NCBI RefSeq assembly: GCF_030252345.1
Contig: NZ_CP126980.1
Span: 5,843,501 to 5,907,500 of the forward strand
From: Actinoplanes oblitus
GTDB taxonomy: Bacteria; Actinomycetota; Actinomycetes; Mycobacteriales; Micromonosporaceae
Length of the DNA: 64,000 bases
Direction of reading: 5' to 3'
Under the pieces are notes generated by a model that did not search any database, was not told where the DNA came from, and saw nothing but the letters and a program-made list of their open reading frames with translations. A program made the position numbers and the translations under genes. This document shows, in pieces, positions 1 through 7,607 of the stretch (its first letter is position 1; every line of letters starts with the position of its first letter).

Positions 1-1
1 G

Positions 2-712
2 CCCCGGGCCGCCGAGATCATCAAGTACCGGTACCGGGCCTGGCCGAACGCGGCCCGCTTCGCCACCATGCTGCGCGCGGTCTACCTGCCGATGGCGCAG
101 GCCGACCGCTCGTCCTGGAACGGCAACTGGGAGCTGACCCAGCTGGAAGCCACCGTCGGGATCGCTGTCCACCTCGACGACCGGGCGCTCTACGACCGGG
201 CGATCGCCCGGTTCCGCAAGCGGGTCCCCGCCTACATCTACCTGACCTCGGACGGCGCCCTCCCGAAGCCGCCGCCGACGACCACCATCGACACCCGCGC
301 CGAGATCGTCAAGTACTGGTACGACCAGACGACGTTCGTGGACGGGATCGCGCAGGAGACGTGCCGCGACTTCACCCACACCGGTTACGGGGTGGCCGCG
401 ATCAGTCACATCGCGGAGACCAGCCGGATCCAGGGCCGCGACCTCTACCCCGAGGTGAAGGACCGGCTGCGCCACGCCATGGGATTCCTGTCCCGCTACG
501 CGACCGGCGACCTGCCGGCCTGGCTGTGCGGCGGCAAGGTGGCGAACCGCTGGGTGGGTCCGGTGACCGAGGTCGGCTTCAACGCCCTGCACAACCGGAT
601 GGGCGTCCAGATGCCGGCCACCGAGAAGCTGACGTTGTCGCAGCGCCCGGCCGGCGACAACAACCTGATGTCCGCCTGGGAAACCCTCACCCACGCGAAC
701 AACCCGGCGTGA
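2..712 (+). CDS. Alginate lyase family protein, 3' part only
   Basis: The reading frame is open from the window edge, so the N-terminus lies outside; 236 residues are visible. The sequence carries SSWNGNWEL early and ETCRDFTHTGYG in the middle, which fit the alginate lyase (PF05426-type, alpha/alpha-barrel) family that cleaves uronate polysaccharides by beta-elimination. The conserved Arg-Asp-x-x-His-x-Gly-Tyr segment is where catalytic residues of this fold usually sit. A GC-rich hairpin follows the stop. The family call is from memory of family motifs; substrate is unknown, and no signal peptide can be judged because the start is missing. Confidence 0.7.
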   Translation, partial: PRAAEIIKYRYRAWPNAARFATMLRAVYLPMAQADRSSWNGNWELTQLEATVGIAVHLDDRALYDRAIARFRKRVPAYIYLTSDGALPKPPPTTTIDTRAEIVKYWYDQTTFVDGIAQETCRDFTHTGYGVAAISHIAETSRIQGRDLYPEVKDRLRHAMGFLSRYATGDLPAWLCGGKVANRWVGPVTEVGFNALHNRMGVQMPATEKLTLSQRPAGDNNLMSAWETLTHANNPA

Positions 713-727
713 CGTCCGGGCACCGGC

Positions 728-756
728 ACCCGCCGCCGGCTCGGCCGGCGACGGGT
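728..756 (+). terminator. Hairpin terminator after alginate lyase gene
   Basis: ACCCG and GCCGGC arms face GCCGGC and CGGGT arms with a 2-nt internal mismatch and a 3-nt loop, 15 nt after the stop codon. There is no T-tract, as is common for actinomycete terminators. Confidence 0.5.
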
Positions 757-763
757 GGGTGGG

Positions 764-1101
764 TCAGCCGTTGAACCTGGCGGGGTGCGGGCCGGTGCGG
801 CCGTCTCGCTCCAGGGCGTCCAGGGCGTCGAGTTCGGCGCCGGTGAGAGTGAAGCCGAAGACGTCGGCATTGGCGGCGATGCGCGCCGGGGTGACGGACT
901 TCGGGATGACGATGCGGCCCTGCTGGAGGTGCCAGCGCAGGACCACCTGGGCCGGGGTGACGCTGTGCGCCCCGGCGGCGGTCACCACCGCCGGCTCGGT
1001 CAGCACGGCGCCCTGTCGGCGTCCGGGATCTGGAAGACGCCGAAGCCCAGCTGCGGGATCTCGACGCCGTTGTTGAGCGTGACGGTGGGGATGTCGGTCA
1101 T
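764..1101 (-). pseudogene. Aldo/keto reductase with large internal deletion
   Basis: On the minus strand an ATG at 1099-1101 starts MTDIPTVTLNNGVEIPQLGF, the classic N-terminus of 2,5-diketo-D-gluconate-reductase-type aldo/keto reductases. After about 33 residues it hits a stop. A different frame then encodes the family C-terminus (QVVLRWHLQQG, IPKSVTP) to a stop at 764. A normal member is about 275 residues; only the first ~30 and last ~80 remain, so roughly 170 residues including the catalytic Tyr and Lys are gone and the junction is out of frame. It is non-functional as read. An assembly collapse is possible but less likely than a real deletion. Confidence 0.8.
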
Positions 1102-1148
1102 TGTTGTCCTTCGACGCTGGATCGGGGGGTACGGGAACGAGTCGCGGA

Positions 1149-2333
1149 TCAGTGGGACGTGGAGAGGAGTTCCCGCGGAGCGCTGTTGAATTCACCGCCG
1201 GGGAGGCGGGTTGCCAGGGTGTAGACGAGCAGGGCCGCCAGGGTGACGGCGGCACCGGCCCACAGCGGGGAGCGGTAGCCCAGGCCCGCGGTGATGGTCA
1301 GGCCGCCCAGCCAGGCGCCGAAGGCGTTGCCCACGTTGAAGGCGGCGATGTTCGCCCCGGAGGCCAGCGCCGGGGCGTGCGCGGCGTGCCCCAGGATGCG
1401 CATCTGCAGGCCGGGGACGGTGGCGAAGCCGAAGCCGCCCATCAGCAACAGGCCGGCCACGGCGGCGACCGGGCTGCCGGCGGTGAGGGCGAACAGGGCC
1501 AGGACCGCGGTGAGGCCGGCCAGCAGGACCAGCAGGGTGACCGGAAGGTTGCGGTCGGCCGCGCGGCCACCGGCGATGTTGCCGGCGAACAGGCCCACCC
1601 CGAAGACGATCAACAGCCACGGTACGGCGGCGGCCCCGAACCCGCTCACCCCGGTGAGCGTGTAGGCCAGGTAACTGAAGGCACCGAACATGCCACCGAA
1701 GCCGAGGACGGTCACCAGGATCGACAGCCAGACCTGGACGCCGGCGAAGATCCGGAACTCGCCGAGCAGGCTGCCGCCGCGCGGGGCGGGGGTGGCCGGG
1801 GTCAGCGCGGCGATGCCGATCAGGGCGAACACCCCGACGCCCGCGATCGCCCAGAACGTGGCGCGCCAGCCGGCGGCCTGGCCGAGGAAGGTGCCGAGGG
1901 GCACGCCGAGCACGTTGGCGACGGTCAGGCCGGTGAACATCATCGAGATGGCGGCCGCCTTGCGGTCGGCGGCGACCAGGTCGGCGGCGACCACCGAGCC
2001 GATACCGAAGAACGCGCCGTGGCAGAGGGCCGCGAGGATCCGGCCGAGCAGCATCAGACCGTAGGTCGGCGCGATCGCGGAGAGCAGATTCCCGGCGATG
2101 AACAGGACCATCAGGGCCAGCAGCGCGCGGCGGCGGTCGATCCGGCCGAGGGCCGCGGTGAGCACTATCGCTCCGACGGCCACCGACAGGGCGTACCCGG
2201 AGATGAGGCCACCGGCGACCGCCTCGGAGACCCGGAAGTCGGCAGCCACCTCGGGTAGCAGACCCGCGATGACGAATTCGGTCAGGCCGATGCCGAAGCC
2301 GCCGATGGCGAGGGCATACAGGGCGATGGGCAC
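1149..2333 (-). CDS. MFS transporter, DHA1 (drug/arabinose efflux-like)
   Basis: About 394 residues with around 12 hydrophobic segments; it begins PIALYALAIGGFGIGLTEF, typical of DHA1 efflux permeases of the AraJ/chloramphenicol-exporter type. The motif A region after TM2 reads GRIDRRRALL. I chose the GTG at 2331-2333 because GGAGGAG stands 5 nt upstream; the longer frame adds residues with no homology. It is divergent from a MarR regulator 280 nt away, with an inverted repeat between them, so MarR-controlled efflux is likely. The substrate cannot be read from sequence. Confidence 0.85.
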   Translation of the reverse strand: MPIALYALAIGGFGIGLTEFVIAGLLPEVAADFRVSEAVAGGLISGYALSVAVGAIVLTAALGRIDRRRALLALMVLFIAGNLLSAIAPTYGLMLLGRILAALCHGAFFGIGSVVAADLVAADRKAAAISMMFTGLTVANVLGVPLGTFLGQAAGWRATFWAIAGVGVFALIGIAALTPATPAPRGGSLLGEFRIFAGVQVWLSILVTVLGFGGMFGAFSYLAYTLTGVSGFGAAAVPWLLIVFGVGLFAGNIAGGRAADRNLPVTLLVLLAGLTAVLALFALTAGSPVAAVAGLLLMGGFGFATVPGLQMRILGHAAHAPALASGANIAAFNVGNAFGAWLGGLTITAGLGYRSPLWAGAAVTLAALLVYTLATRLPGGEFNSAPRELLSTSH

Positions 2334-2393
2334 GAGGACTCCTCCAGCGCGGGTCGAGATAGGCCGCTCACGCAATAACCAGCGCGTGCATTA

Positions 2394-2407
2394 GTTGCAA
2401 ACGCAAC
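2394..2407. promoter_or_regulatory. Candidate MarR operator between MFS and marR genes
   Basis: GTTGC-AAAC-GCAAC is a perfect 5-4-5 inverted repeat in the divergent intergenic region, followed by a further GTTG and AGTTGCA half-site. It lies about 60 nt upstream of the efflux gene start. Position and symmetry fit a MarR-family operator; binding is inferred. Confidence 0.45.
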
Positions 2408-2612
2408 GGTGTTGATAGTTGCAGGCGCGGTATATCGGCGCAAGGCGGTGTAGGGTGAGGAGCGTCTCGGCGGGCCGGAACCGACGGCTCGGACTCGATG
2501 GTGAGACGGCTTCGACCGGTCAGCGAGACGGCCCGGATCGACGGCGAACGGGAGTCACCCGGGGCGTCGACGGGCGGCCGGGACGCGGCCGAGGAATGCG
2601 CGGGGAGCGACG

Positions 2613-3050
2613 ATGGGCATCGGTAACGACGCGGTGGAGATCCGCGCGCAGGGCTGGCGCCGGCTCGCCGCGCTGCACGGCCTCATCGAGACAGCGCTGG
2701 AGAAGGAGTTGCAGGCCACTCACCGGTTGTCGGTGGTGGAGTTCACGGTGCTGGACGCGCTCAGCCGGCAGGACGGCTGGCACATGCGGATGCAGCAGCT
2801 GGCCCGCGCCGCCGCCCTGTCCAGCAGCGCGACCACCCGCCTGGTGACCCGCCTCGAGGACCGGGGGCTGCTCACCCGGATCCTGTGCGCCGACGACCGC
2901 CGCGGCATCTACACCGAGCTGACCCCGGCCGGGCAGCGGCTGCTCGCCGAGGCGCGACCGGCCCACGACCGGGCGCTCGAGGAGTCACTCGCCCAGGCGG
3001 AGCGACTCCCCGAGCTGGAAACCTTGGTCACCGCGTTGCATCAGGCCTGA
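2613..3050 (+). CDS. MarR family transcriptional regulator
   Basis: 145 residues, the usual MarR length. The winged-helix core is readable: LSVVEFTVLDALS, then QQLARAAALSSSATTRLVTR as recognition helix, and DRRGIYTELTPAGQRLL as the wing. The ATG at 2613 follows GGGGAG. It is transcribed divergently from an MFS efflux gene and probably represses it, responding to a small phenolic or drug-like ligand by analogy with the family. Its 3' end overlaps a convergent small ORF by 23 nt. Confidence 0.88.
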   Translation: MGIGNDAVEIRAQGWRRLAALHGLIETALEKELQATHRLSVVEFTVLDALSRQDGWHMRMQQLARAAALSSSATTRLVTRLEDRGLLTRILCADDRRGIYTELTPAGQRLLAEARPAHDRALEESLAQAERLPELETLVTALHQA

Positions 3051-3195
3051 AGGGCGACGCCGGGTCCGGCTCCTCCTCGTCGGGCCGGTGTCCCGGGGCC
3101 GGGACGCTCTCGGGCTTCTCGTGGGCGGGCAGGTCTTGCAGGTCGATCGGGCGTTCGATGCCCGGCCGGCCGGCGGGTTCCGGAACGGTGGTCAT
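3028..3195 (-). CDS. Small Pro/Glu-rich protein, unknown function
   Basis: A 55-residue ORF starting at an ATG (3193-3195) with a textbook AGGAGG 6 nt upstream. The product begins MTTVPEPAGRPGIERPIDL, is rich in Pro, Glu and Asp, has no hydrophobic segment and is predicted to be disordered and acidic. It converges on marR and overlaps its last 23 nt. The strong ribosome site is the main reason to believe it is translated. I do not recognise a family. Confidence 0.5.
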   Translation of the reverse strand: MTTVPEPAGRPGIERPIDLQDLPAHEKPESVPAPGHRPDEEEPDPASPFRPDATR

Positions 3196-3301
3196 GACAG
3201 CCTCCTGATCATCACCGGTCGGGTACCCGCCGGACCGGCCGGCTATGCCAGGCGCGGCGCGCGACTTCCGGGCCGCCCGGCCCGGGACGCTCCGGGCGCG
3301 A

Positions 3302-4099
3302 TCACCAGGTGGCCAGGACGCGCGCCTGCCCGCCGGACCCGCCCTCGTACGGAATGAGGCCGACGAAGATGGTGGCGCCGCGGCGCGGCAGGTGCCGCAG
3401 GTTGGCGAGGTTCTCGATGCCGTAGCGGTCGGCGCCGGTCAGCGCCAGGTGGGTGTCGAAGGTGGTGGAGACACCGGGGTCGATGCTCAGCGTGTCGACA
3501 CCCAGCGAGCGGATCCGCCGGTGCCGCAGCAGCCACTCGCACGCGTCCACGCCGAAGCCGGGGAAGTGCAGGGTGCCGGCCGCGTCGGTGCCGCGGTAGG
3601 CGTCCGGGTCGCCGACCTTGGCGCCCCAGCCGGAGTACATCAGCACGGCGGCGTCGTCCGGGATCCGGCCGTACCGGCGTTCGAAGGTGCGCAGGTCGTC
3701 GACGGTGACGACGGTGTCCGGGTGCCGTGCGGCGCGGGCCGCGATGTCGATCACGACCGCCGGCAGGACCAGCTCGGCCGGGCGCAACTCGGTGGAGGTA
3801 CGGCCACCGGCGGTGAAGTGCGCGGGCGCGTCGACATGGGTGCCGATGTGCTCGATGAGCCGCCACTCCTGCATGTAGTAGCCGTCGGCCGGGATGGTGG
3901 TGACGGTCCGGCGGACCGCCTCCTCCCCCGGGCTGAACGCCGGGAAGGCCGGGCCCAGCGGGTAGGTGAGGTCGTGCGGGCCGCGCCCAGCGGCGGCGGC
4001 CGGGGCGGGCTCCCCGACGGCGACCGCCGCCGCGACGCCCGCCCCGCCGAACAGCGCCGCTCGGCGGGTCAGTCCGTGTTTGCCCGGCTCGGTGCACAT
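3302..4099 (-). CDS. Cyclase family metal-dependent hydrolase, Tat-exported
   Basis: 265 residues. LTRRAALFGGAG followed by a hydrophobic Ala-rich stretch is a twin-arginine signal, so the mature protein is probably outside the membrane. HIGTHVDAPAHF is the HxGTHxDxPxH metal-binding signature of the cyclase/kynurenine-formamidase family (PF04199), which hydrolyses amide or ester bonds using a divalent metal. The rest aligns in style with YGIENLANL at the C-terminus. Substrate unknown. It stands alone, facing away from the downstream SDR gene. Confidence 0.82.
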   Translation of the reverse strand: MCTEPGKHGLTRRAALFGGAGVAAAVAVGEPAPAAAAGRGPHDLTYPLGPAFPAFSPGEEAVRRTVTTIPADGYYMQEWRLIEHIGTHVDAPAHFTAGGRTSTELRPAELVLPAVVIDIAARAARHPDTVVTVDDLRTFERRYGRIPDDAAVLMYSGWGAKVGDPDAYRGTDAAGTLHFPGFGVDACEWLLRHRRIRSLGVDTLSIDPGVSTTFDTHLALTGADRYGIENLANLRHLPRRGATIFVGLIPYEGGSGGQARVLATW

Positions 4100-4305
4100 G
4101 TGTCAGCTCCCTCGACTCGGCGTCAGGTCCGCCCCTCATCGTGCACATCGGACGGCCGCCGCGGGAGCCCACGGCGGAAACCGGTCACTACCGGGCGACC
4201 GGCCTGGGCCTGTTCCCGCTGCTCGGTTACGGCAGCTGAGCGTGTCGGTGGTCCCGGTCCGGCGGGTGCTGGTCGTCATCCCGCGCCCGGAGTGCCACCC
4301 GGATC

Positions 4306-4333
4306 TTGCGTTTTCCGAGGCAGCCCCTACGGT
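4306..4333 (+). promoter_or_regulatory. Promoter for leaderless SDR transcript
   Basis: TTGCGT (-35) and TACGGT (-10) are separated by 16 nt, and the -10 ends 6 nt before the ATG at 4340. No ribosome-binding site lies in between, so the mRNA probably starts at or next to the start codon. Confidence 0.5.
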
Positions 4334-4339
4334 GTCGGC

Positions 4340-5089
4340 ATGCCACAAGGAGTTGTGCTGATCACCGGGGCCAGCGCCGGCCTCGGCGAGGAGATGGCCC
4401 GGCAGTTCGCCGCGCTCGGCTACGACCTCGCGCTCTGCGCCCGCCGGACCGACCGCCTGGAACGGCTGCGCGACGAGGTGACCGCCGCGTACCCCGGACG
4501 GCGGGTGAGCGTGCGGGCGCTGGACGTGACCGAAGACGACGCGGTGTTCACCGTGTTCCAGCAGTTCGCCGACGAGTTCGGGACGATCGACCGGGTGGTC
4601 GTCAACGCCGGGCTGGGCAAGGGCGCGCCGCTGGGCACCGGCCGCTTCGACGCGAACCGGGCGACGGCGATGGTCAACTTCGTGGGCGCGCTCGCCCAGA
4701 CCGAGGCGGCGCTGCGGATCTTCCGTAGCCAGCAGCGGGGCCATCTGGTGTTGATCTCGTCGATGTCCGCGCTCCGCGGCATGCGCAGGTCGATGACCAC
4801 CTACGCCGCGACCAAGGCGGGCGTGGCCGCGATCGCCGAGGGCGTCCGGTCCGAGCGGGTGCCCGGCGTGGACGTGTCGGTGATCTACCCGGGCTACATC
4901 CGCTCGGAGATGAACGAGCACGTCACGCAGAAGACCCGGTTCATGGTGGACACCGTGACGGGCGTGCGGGCGATGGTCGCCGCCATCGAGAAGCGCAAGG
5001 TCAAGGCGTACGTGCCGGCCTGGCCCTGGGTGCCGATCGGGGTGGCGATGCGGTTGTTGCCGCTGTCCGTCGTACGGAAAATGGTGTGA
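4340..5089 (+). CDS. Short-chain dehydrogenase/reductase
   Basis: 249 residues. The N-terminus VVLITGASAGLGEEMA carries the TGxxxGxG cofactor motif; NAG appears as VVVNAGLG; the catalytic Ser and YxxxK appear as SSMSA and YAATKAG. The C-terminal hydrophobic and basic tail (WPWVPIGVAMRLLPLS) suggests membrane association, as in many actinobacterial SDRs of this type. The substrate is unknown. The start is fixed by the SDR N-terminus and the leaderless promoter. The next gene starts 1 nt after the stop, so both are co-transcribed. Confidence 0.85.
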   Translation: MPQGVVLITGASAGLGEEMARQFAALGYDLALCARRTDRLERLRDEVTAAYPGRRVSVRALDVTEDDAVFTVFQQFADEFGTIDRVVVNAGLGKGAPLGTGRFDANRATAMVNFVGALAQTEAALRIFRSQQRGHLVLISSMSALRGMRRSMTTYAATKAGVAAIAEGVRSERVPGVDVSVIYPGYIRSEMNEHVTQKTRFMVDTVTGVRAMVAAIEKRKVKAYVPAWPWVPIGVAMRLLPLSVVRKMV

Positions 5090-5090
5090 A

Positions 5091-5798
5091 ATGGGTCGTC
5101 TCCTCCTGATCCGGCATGGTCAGGCGTCCTTCGGCGCCGACGACTACGACGCGCTCTCCGATCTCGGGCACGAGCAGGCGCGCACACTGGGGCGGGCACT
5201 CGCGGCCCGGGGCGCCAAGCCGGCCCTGGTGCTGCACGGCACGATGCGGCGGCACGCGGAGACCGCGGCCGGGGTGCTCGACGGGCTCGGCGCGGCGGTG
5301 CCGATCACTACCGACCCGGGGTGGAACGAGTTCGACTTCCAGCACGTCGTGGAGATCCACCGGCCACTTTACCGGGACCGGGCCGCCATGATGGCCGAGC
5401 TCGGCCTCGCCGAGCGGCCCGACCGGGCGTTCCAGGAGGTGTTCGACGCGGCGACCGCGCGGTGGTCGTCGGGCCAGTTCGACATCGAGTACGCGGAGTC
5501 GTTCACCGGCTTCCGCAACCGGGTCGCGGGCGCGCTGACGGCGGCCGCGGACCTGTTGCGGCAGCACCGCGACATGGTCGTGGTGAGCTCCGGCGGACCG
5601 ATCGCGATGGTGTCCGCGCTGCTCACCGCGGGGCTGGACGCCCCGGCGGGCACCCTCGCCACGGTGTGGGCGGCGCTGAACCGGGTGTCGGTGAACACCG
5701 GGATGACCAAGGTGATCTCGGGCCGGAGCGGGTTGTCGCTGTCCACCTTCAACGAGCACACCCACGTCGAGTTGCCGGGTCTGCTCACCTACCGCTGA
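5091..5798 (+). CDS. Histidine phosphatase family protein
   Basis: 235 residues. The N-terminal LLIRHGQAS is the RHG motif whose His is phosphorylated during catalysis in the phosphoglycerate-mutase-like superfamily; a second catalytic region is VVVSSGGPIAM, where the usual His is replaced by Ser-Ser-Gly, a variation seen in some members but one that lowers certainty about phosphatase activity. It follows the SDR gene by 1 nt, so the two form an operon. Substrate unknown. Confidence 0.8.
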   Translation: MGRLLLIRHGQASFGADDYDALSDLGHEQARTLGRALAARGAKPALVLHGTMRRHAETAAGVLDGLGAAVPITTDPGWNEFDFQHVVEIHRPLYRDRAAMMAELGLAERPDRAFQEVFDAATARWSSGQFDIEYAESFTGFRNRVAGALTAAADLLRQHRDMVVVSSGGPIAMVSALLTAGLDAPAGTLATVWAALNRVSVNTGMTKVISGRSGLSLSTFNEHTHVELPGLLTYR

Positions 5799-5803
5799 CC
5801 GGC

Positions 5804-5849
5804 ACTCTCCAACCCGGTTACGCGAGTTCGATTCGCGTCGCCCGCTCCA
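5804..5849 (+). other. 3' fragment of a tRNA-Gly-like gene (probable att remnant)
   Basis: GAGTTCGATTC resembles a T-arm and GTCGCCCGCTCCA the acceptor 3' strand plus CCA of actinobacterial tRNA-Gly. The T-stem has one A-G mismatch, and no D-arm or 5' acceptor strand precedes it: upstream is the phosphatase coding region. It is therefore a 3' tRNA fragment, as left by integrases that target tRNA 3' ends. Everything to about 9.3 kb after it looks horizontally acquired and decayed, supporting an attachment-site reading. Confidence 0.6.
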
Positions 5850-6007
5850 AGTACACCCTGCTCAGCTACGGCGTGCATCCCTGGCGGAAATCTGAAGACA
5901 CCAGCTTGGCGTCCAGCGCCTTCGTCATCTCTACGAGGCGGTCAGCGTTGCACCGGCGACAGCGCGGCGTCGGGCGCGACTGCGCTGGCCGACTCGCTCG
6001 GCCCTCG

Positions 6008-6235
6008 TCATGGGCCGGGCGTCTGTGGCCGCCTGAAGCTTCTCTTAGGTCGCCGGTGCCCTGGTGTCGTCCGGGTGCCGTCAGTGCATAGGTGGCCCCA
6101 TCCGTGACGGCCGCAGAACGCGCGTGCGGCAGCGGTCTTGACGAGGTTGATCGCCATAGCCATCTCAATCTGCGGCTTCACCTCAACCAGGACGCAACGG
6201 TCCTCATCCGAGCGCCTGCAGGGTTCGAGCGGCGT
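6008..6235 (-). pseudogene. TnsA-like endonuclease fragment
   Basis: A minus-strand frame contains VLVEVKPQIEMAMAINL followed by AAARAFCGRHGWGH. This resembles the core of TnsA-type restriction-fold endonucleases, where the Glu-x-Lys of VEVK is catalytic and a Cys-x-x-x-Gly-Trp segment follows. No start, no N-terminal HTH and no full domain remain. It lies in decayed mobile-element sequence. The assignment rests on a short motif and could be wrong. Confidence 0.3.
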
Positions 6236-6480
6236 CGCCGTGCAGGCCGAGCCGTTCGGTGACGATGCGTCGGCTGCGCGCGGTGCCAAGCCCGCCAATG
6301 GCCGCGGCGATCAGGTCCCGGACAGCGATGACAGCATCGGGTTCTGCGCTGGCCAACGGGATCCAGGTGAGAGCGGCTGTGCCGCCTCCGTCCCACGCGC
6401 ATTCGCGCACCCACCGGGCGAGGAGCAGTTCCCGGTACGTCGGTACCGCTCCTCGCCTGCGGCGTGCAACCACGGTTCGG
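6204..6480 (-). pseudogene. Sigma-70 region 4-like fragment
   Basis: The minus frame reads VPTYRELLLARWVRECA and then ARSRRIVTERLGLHGDAARTLQALG before a stop. The last part resembles the first helices of sigma-70 region 4 (…RFGLDG…RTLEEIG…), but the recognition helix is missing because the frame ends exactly there, and TnsA-like sequence continues in another frame. It looks like a recombination scar joining two gene pieces. Low certainty. Confidence 0.3.
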
Positions 6481-6630
6481 CATCGGAGGACGAGCGGAAG
6501 GTCTTGAAAATCGAGATGGGCGTCCACGTGTTCGCATGATCGAACGACGCGTGAGCTGAGAACCCGCATCGTCATCATCGGCGGCAGACGAACGAATCTC
6601 ATCCTCGACCTCATACCGATAGGGCGACCA

Positions 6631-6670
6631 CCGTTCATTCTGATAGGCGACCACCCCTCAGAATGAACGG
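6631..6670. repeat. 13-bp perfect inverted repeat
   Basis: CCGTTCATTCTGA at 6631-6643 and its reverse complement at 6658-6670 flank 14 nt. The left arm is also preceded by a near copy of the spacer (GGCGACCACC). It could be a terminator, an IS end or a recombination site; no T-tract follows. Confidence 0.6.
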
Positions 6671-6778
6671 TTACTTGCAAGTAATGCCAAAAAGCCGAAC
6701 CGTTACCTGCGGGAGCTCCAGGCGCTATTGACGCTCGCTCGCCGTTACGCGATCCTGCGGAGCAGGGCGGAGTAACCA

Positions 6779-6809
6779 AGATGGATCTCTCTAAAGGAAA
6801 GATCCATCT
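6779..6809. repeat. 10-bp inverted repeat before small membrane gene
   Basis: AGATGGATCT and AGATCCATCT form a perfect 10-bp hairpin with an 11-nt loop, 15 nt upstream of the ATG at 6825. The right arm abuts the GGAAGG ribosome site, so it may act on transcription or translation of that gene. Confidence 0.6.
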
Positions 6810-6824
6810 GGGAAGGGTGTCCGT

Positions 6825-7019
6825 ATGAACTCCGCCATTCGCACACTGTGGTTCGCGCTCATGATTCTGGCAAGCGTGGTGATCGGCTCAGCGGCCGGCC
6901 TGCTAGCCTGGGTCGGCGGTGACACCGTCGCAACGGCCATCCTCAAGGGTGGCGGCAGTACCGGAGGCTCACTTGCTTTGATGCTCGCATTATTCCGTTT
7001 CCTCGAAGCCGGAAAATAG
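6825..7019 (+). CDS. Small two-TM membrane protein
   Basis: 64 residues with GGAAGG 9 nt before the ATG. Two hydrophobic segments are visible, roughly residues 7-32 and 42-58, separated by GGDTVATAILKGGGSTGG. No family is recognised. It sits among mobile-element debris and has lower GC than the surrounding chromosome, so it was probably acquired. Small hydrophobic proteins of this size occur on integrative elements and phages, but nothing here fixes a role. Confidence 0.55.
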   Translation: MNSAIRTLWFALMILASVVIGSAAGLLAWVGGDTVATAILKGGGSTGGSLALMLALFRFLEAGK

Positions 7020-7214
7020 GGAGCGCTGCCCGGCTTCCGATGGCACTTGGATCCGCCGATCCACTCAGGCTTAGCGAGGCTGGCTGATCCAAAACGGCAG
7101 TTCGGGGCCATTGCCGACTATGGGGTTTCTGCACGTGCAACTTGCAGCCCATACCGGCGCACGAGCGGCAGGCGGGGCGGAGGCGGCAGGAACGGCCATG
7201 GGGACAGGCTGTGT

Positions 7215-7538
7215 CCAAACCGCCCCGGAACCCGGCGGGTCGCCGACCAGAAGCCGTACTACTCCGGAAAACACCAGCGTCACGGTGTCAACGTGCAGGT
7301 CATCGCCGACGCGGCCGGGCGCCTGGTATGGGCCTCGGCCGCGCTGCCCGGCGCGACCCACGACCTTACCGCTGCCCGCACCCACGGCATCATCGAGGCG
7401 CTGACCAGCGCCGACGTGATGACCTTCGCCGACAAGGGCGATCCTGGCCAAGCTCGCTGCTGCCCGCGCCGAACGACCGCGATCGCGCGGGCCATCCTCG
7501 TTCTGCACCACGTCGAAGCCAACCGATACGCAAGATAA
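7215..7538 (+). pseudogene. IS5/HARBI1-like transposase remnant, DDE region
   Basis: The frame encodes YYSGKHQRHGVNVQVIAD, PGATHDLTAARTHGII and MTFADKG, which match the central catalytic region of IS5-family DDE transposases common in actinomycetes, and ends LHHVEANRYAR at a stop. The N-terminal HTH is missing, and the segment between ADKG and the tail is too short, so there is an internal deletion. A related tail lies at 9.2 kb and a related N-terminus at 11.4 kb. Confidence 0.75.
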
Positions 7539-7607
7539 AGGGCTCAATGTCGACGCAGCAGCTCACCACCCGCTTCTCTGCAAGGCTCGGGGCTGCAGTG
7601 CAGGCCG

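Noticed and set aside
1101..2258. Long plus-strand ORF of 385 codons opposite the MFS gene
   Set aside because: It is the antisense shadow of a clear 12-TM transporter; composition is Gly/Arg/Gln/His-rich with no domain, typical of high-GC antisense frames.
4136..4245. Short frame PLIVHIGRPPREPT ending GYGS
   Set aside because: Looks vaguely like a protein C-terminus but is too short and has no support from neighbours.
5804..5849. Complete tRNA gene
   Set aside because: No D-arm, anticodon stem or 5' acceptor strand precedes it, and the T-stem has a mismatch.
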